A program made the translations under genes and the position numbers. A stretch of 37,635 bases of DNA from Actinomycetes bacterium (GTDB lineage Bacteria; Actinomycetota; Actinomycetes; Actinomycetales; Micrococcaceae): assembly GCA_023426375.1 (NCBI GenBank), contig JAFAAV010000102.1, forward strand, positions 1 through 37,635. Direction: 5' to 3'. The notes under the pieces are model-generated. The model did not search any database and was not told the DNA's origin. It worked only from the letters and a program-made list of their open reading frames with translations. Below, piece by piece: positions 36,916 to 37,635 of the stretch. Position 1 is the stretch's first letter; each line of letters begins with the position of its first letter.

Positions 36916-37635
36916 TCAGGGTGCCTCTGTGGAGCGCGCCCACCGTGCGTGGGCAACACTTGCGAAGGTCGTAATTCCCAGCCCCGCGACCGCCCCGATG
37001 CTGAATATGGTGTCGAACTGAGCGGCGTCGGCGAGACCGGCGGTGACGAACGTGCCGGCCGCGGCACCCAGGAACAGTGACGTGACGAAGAACGAGACGG
37101 TCGTGGCGCGGGCGTTCGGCGAGACCTCGGTGGCCCAGCCCTGCACGGACGAGTGCAGGACCGCGTTGGCGAGCCCGATGCACACGGCCGTGATCGTCAG
37201 CGGTACCGGAGTGGCTGACATCGCGGAGGCACCCATGCCGATCACCATAATCACGCCTCCCCACACCATGCACTGGGTGCGCGTGAAACGGCGGGACAGT
37301 ACTCGCATGATGGGTGCGCCCACCACGACGCCCAGGCCGTAGGTCGCGCCGAGCACCCCCGCCAGGGCCACACTCACGCCCACGCTCTGAAGTGCGGGCA
37401 CCACGTAGGTCAGGATGCCCACGAGTACGATGCCCTCCGTGAAGGCCACCGCGTAGACGATGAGCGGCCACCGGGTGAATGCGCTGCCCTTGGCCGCGGA
37501 AGTCCGTTCTGGTCTGGGCGCGCGGACGTGACGCAGCAGGATCAGGAGCGCCAGGCAGCCCACGGCCACGATGCCGAAGACCACGCGCCAACTGAGCCAC
37601 GCCGCGATCGCACCGGTCGTCAGTGTGGCCACGGC
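36916..37635 (-). CDS. MFS transporter, 3' part (5' end outside window)
   Basis: At least 239 residues of the C-terminal part of a major facilitator transporter; the frame is open to the right edge. About seven membrane helices are visible, with the central cytoplasmic loop HVRAPRPERTSAAKGSAFTR and the short loop MRVLSRRFTRTQCMVWGG between later helices. GWATEVSPNARATTVSFFVTSLFLGAAAGTFVTAG resembles drug-efflux (DHA-type) MFS proteins such as the arabinose/chloramphenicol group. Substrate unknown. No terminator fits between it and the DoxX-like gene. Confidence 0.85.
   Translation of the reverse strand, partial: AVATLTTGAIAAWLSWRVVFGIVAVGCLALLILLRHVRAPRPERTSAAKGSAFTRWPLIVYAVAFTEGIVLVGILTYVVPALQSVGVSVALAGVLGATYGLGVVVGAPIMRVLSRRFTRTQCMVWGGVIMVIGMGASAMSATPVPLTITAVCIGLANAVLHSSVQGWATEVSPNARATTVSFFVTSLFLGAAAGTFVTAGLADAAQFDTIFSIGAVAGLGITTFASVAHARWARSTEAP

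Noticed and set aside
1..37635. tRNA, rRNA or CRISPR arrays
   Set aside because: No cloverleaf-like sequence, rRNA stretch or regularly spaced direct repeats were found by reading.

Overview
The window is a high-GC chromosomal segment from an actinobacterium, most likely of the order Micrococcales. Signs of this are GTG starts, apparently leaderless genes with TAnnnT at the -12 to -7 position, a mycothiol-type DinB-fold protein, and a homoprotocatechuate dioxygenase very close in sequence to the Brevibacterium/Arthrobacter type. No rRNA, tRNA, CRISPR array or insertion sequence was seen.

Layout. (1) 1-2061: the 3' part of a maleylacetate reductase gene coupled to D-serine dehydratase, with a 53-bp tandem duplication across the junction that keeps the stop/start overlap. 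(2) 2222-6583: a TetR regulator and a very large MMPL (RND-type) transporter fused to a C-terminal esterase domain, with a perfect palindrome at its start. (3) 6678-10127: a small membrane protein, a CDF metal transporter, and a CDP-alcohol phosphatidyltransferase/CdsA-like pair resembling E. coli YnbA/YnbB. (4) 10142-13639: a RelE/ribbon-helix-helix toxin-antitoxin pair, a ChaB/Rho_N protein, a GNAT acetyltransferase, a PfkB sugar kinase and SurE. (5) 13657-15839: a lower-GC cluster of four related small membrane proteins of unknown function, the first two with duplicated promoter regions. (6) 15836-19099: a mycothiol-dependent-type enzyme, a Nudix hydrolase, nitronate monooxygenase and a DyP peroxidase.

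(7) 19184-29734 is an aromatic catabolic island. A phenol/3-hydroxybenzoate-type flavin monooxygenase is read leftwards. The operon to the right encodes an FAH-RraA fusion, a GntR/FCD regulator, the CHMS dehydrogenase HpaE, homoprotocatechuate 2,3-dioxygenase HpaD, the hydratase HpaH and the aldolase HpaI. Together these cover most of meta-cleavage of homoprotocatechuate to pyruvate and succinic semialdehyde. HpaBC and a stand-alone CHM isomerase (HpaF) are not in the window. A lipoprotein thermonuclease and a 134-bp symmetric inverted-repeat cluster sit between the monooxygenase and the operon.

(8) 29755-37635: a DUF1345 membrane protein, two paralogous lipoproteins sharing a bipartite upstream motif, an AbgT-family transporter, a disordered acidic protein, a thiosulfate/3-mercaptopyruvate sulfurtransferase, a DoxX-like membrane protein and the 3' part of an MFS transporter.

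The most unusual signals are the MMPL-esterase fusion, the four-gene membrane protein family, the FAH-RraA fusion in place of the usual HpaG, a 13-bp motif (GAGCGGCGTCGTC) found seven times, the paired lipoprotein promoters, and at least five genes with the same leaderless start architecture.
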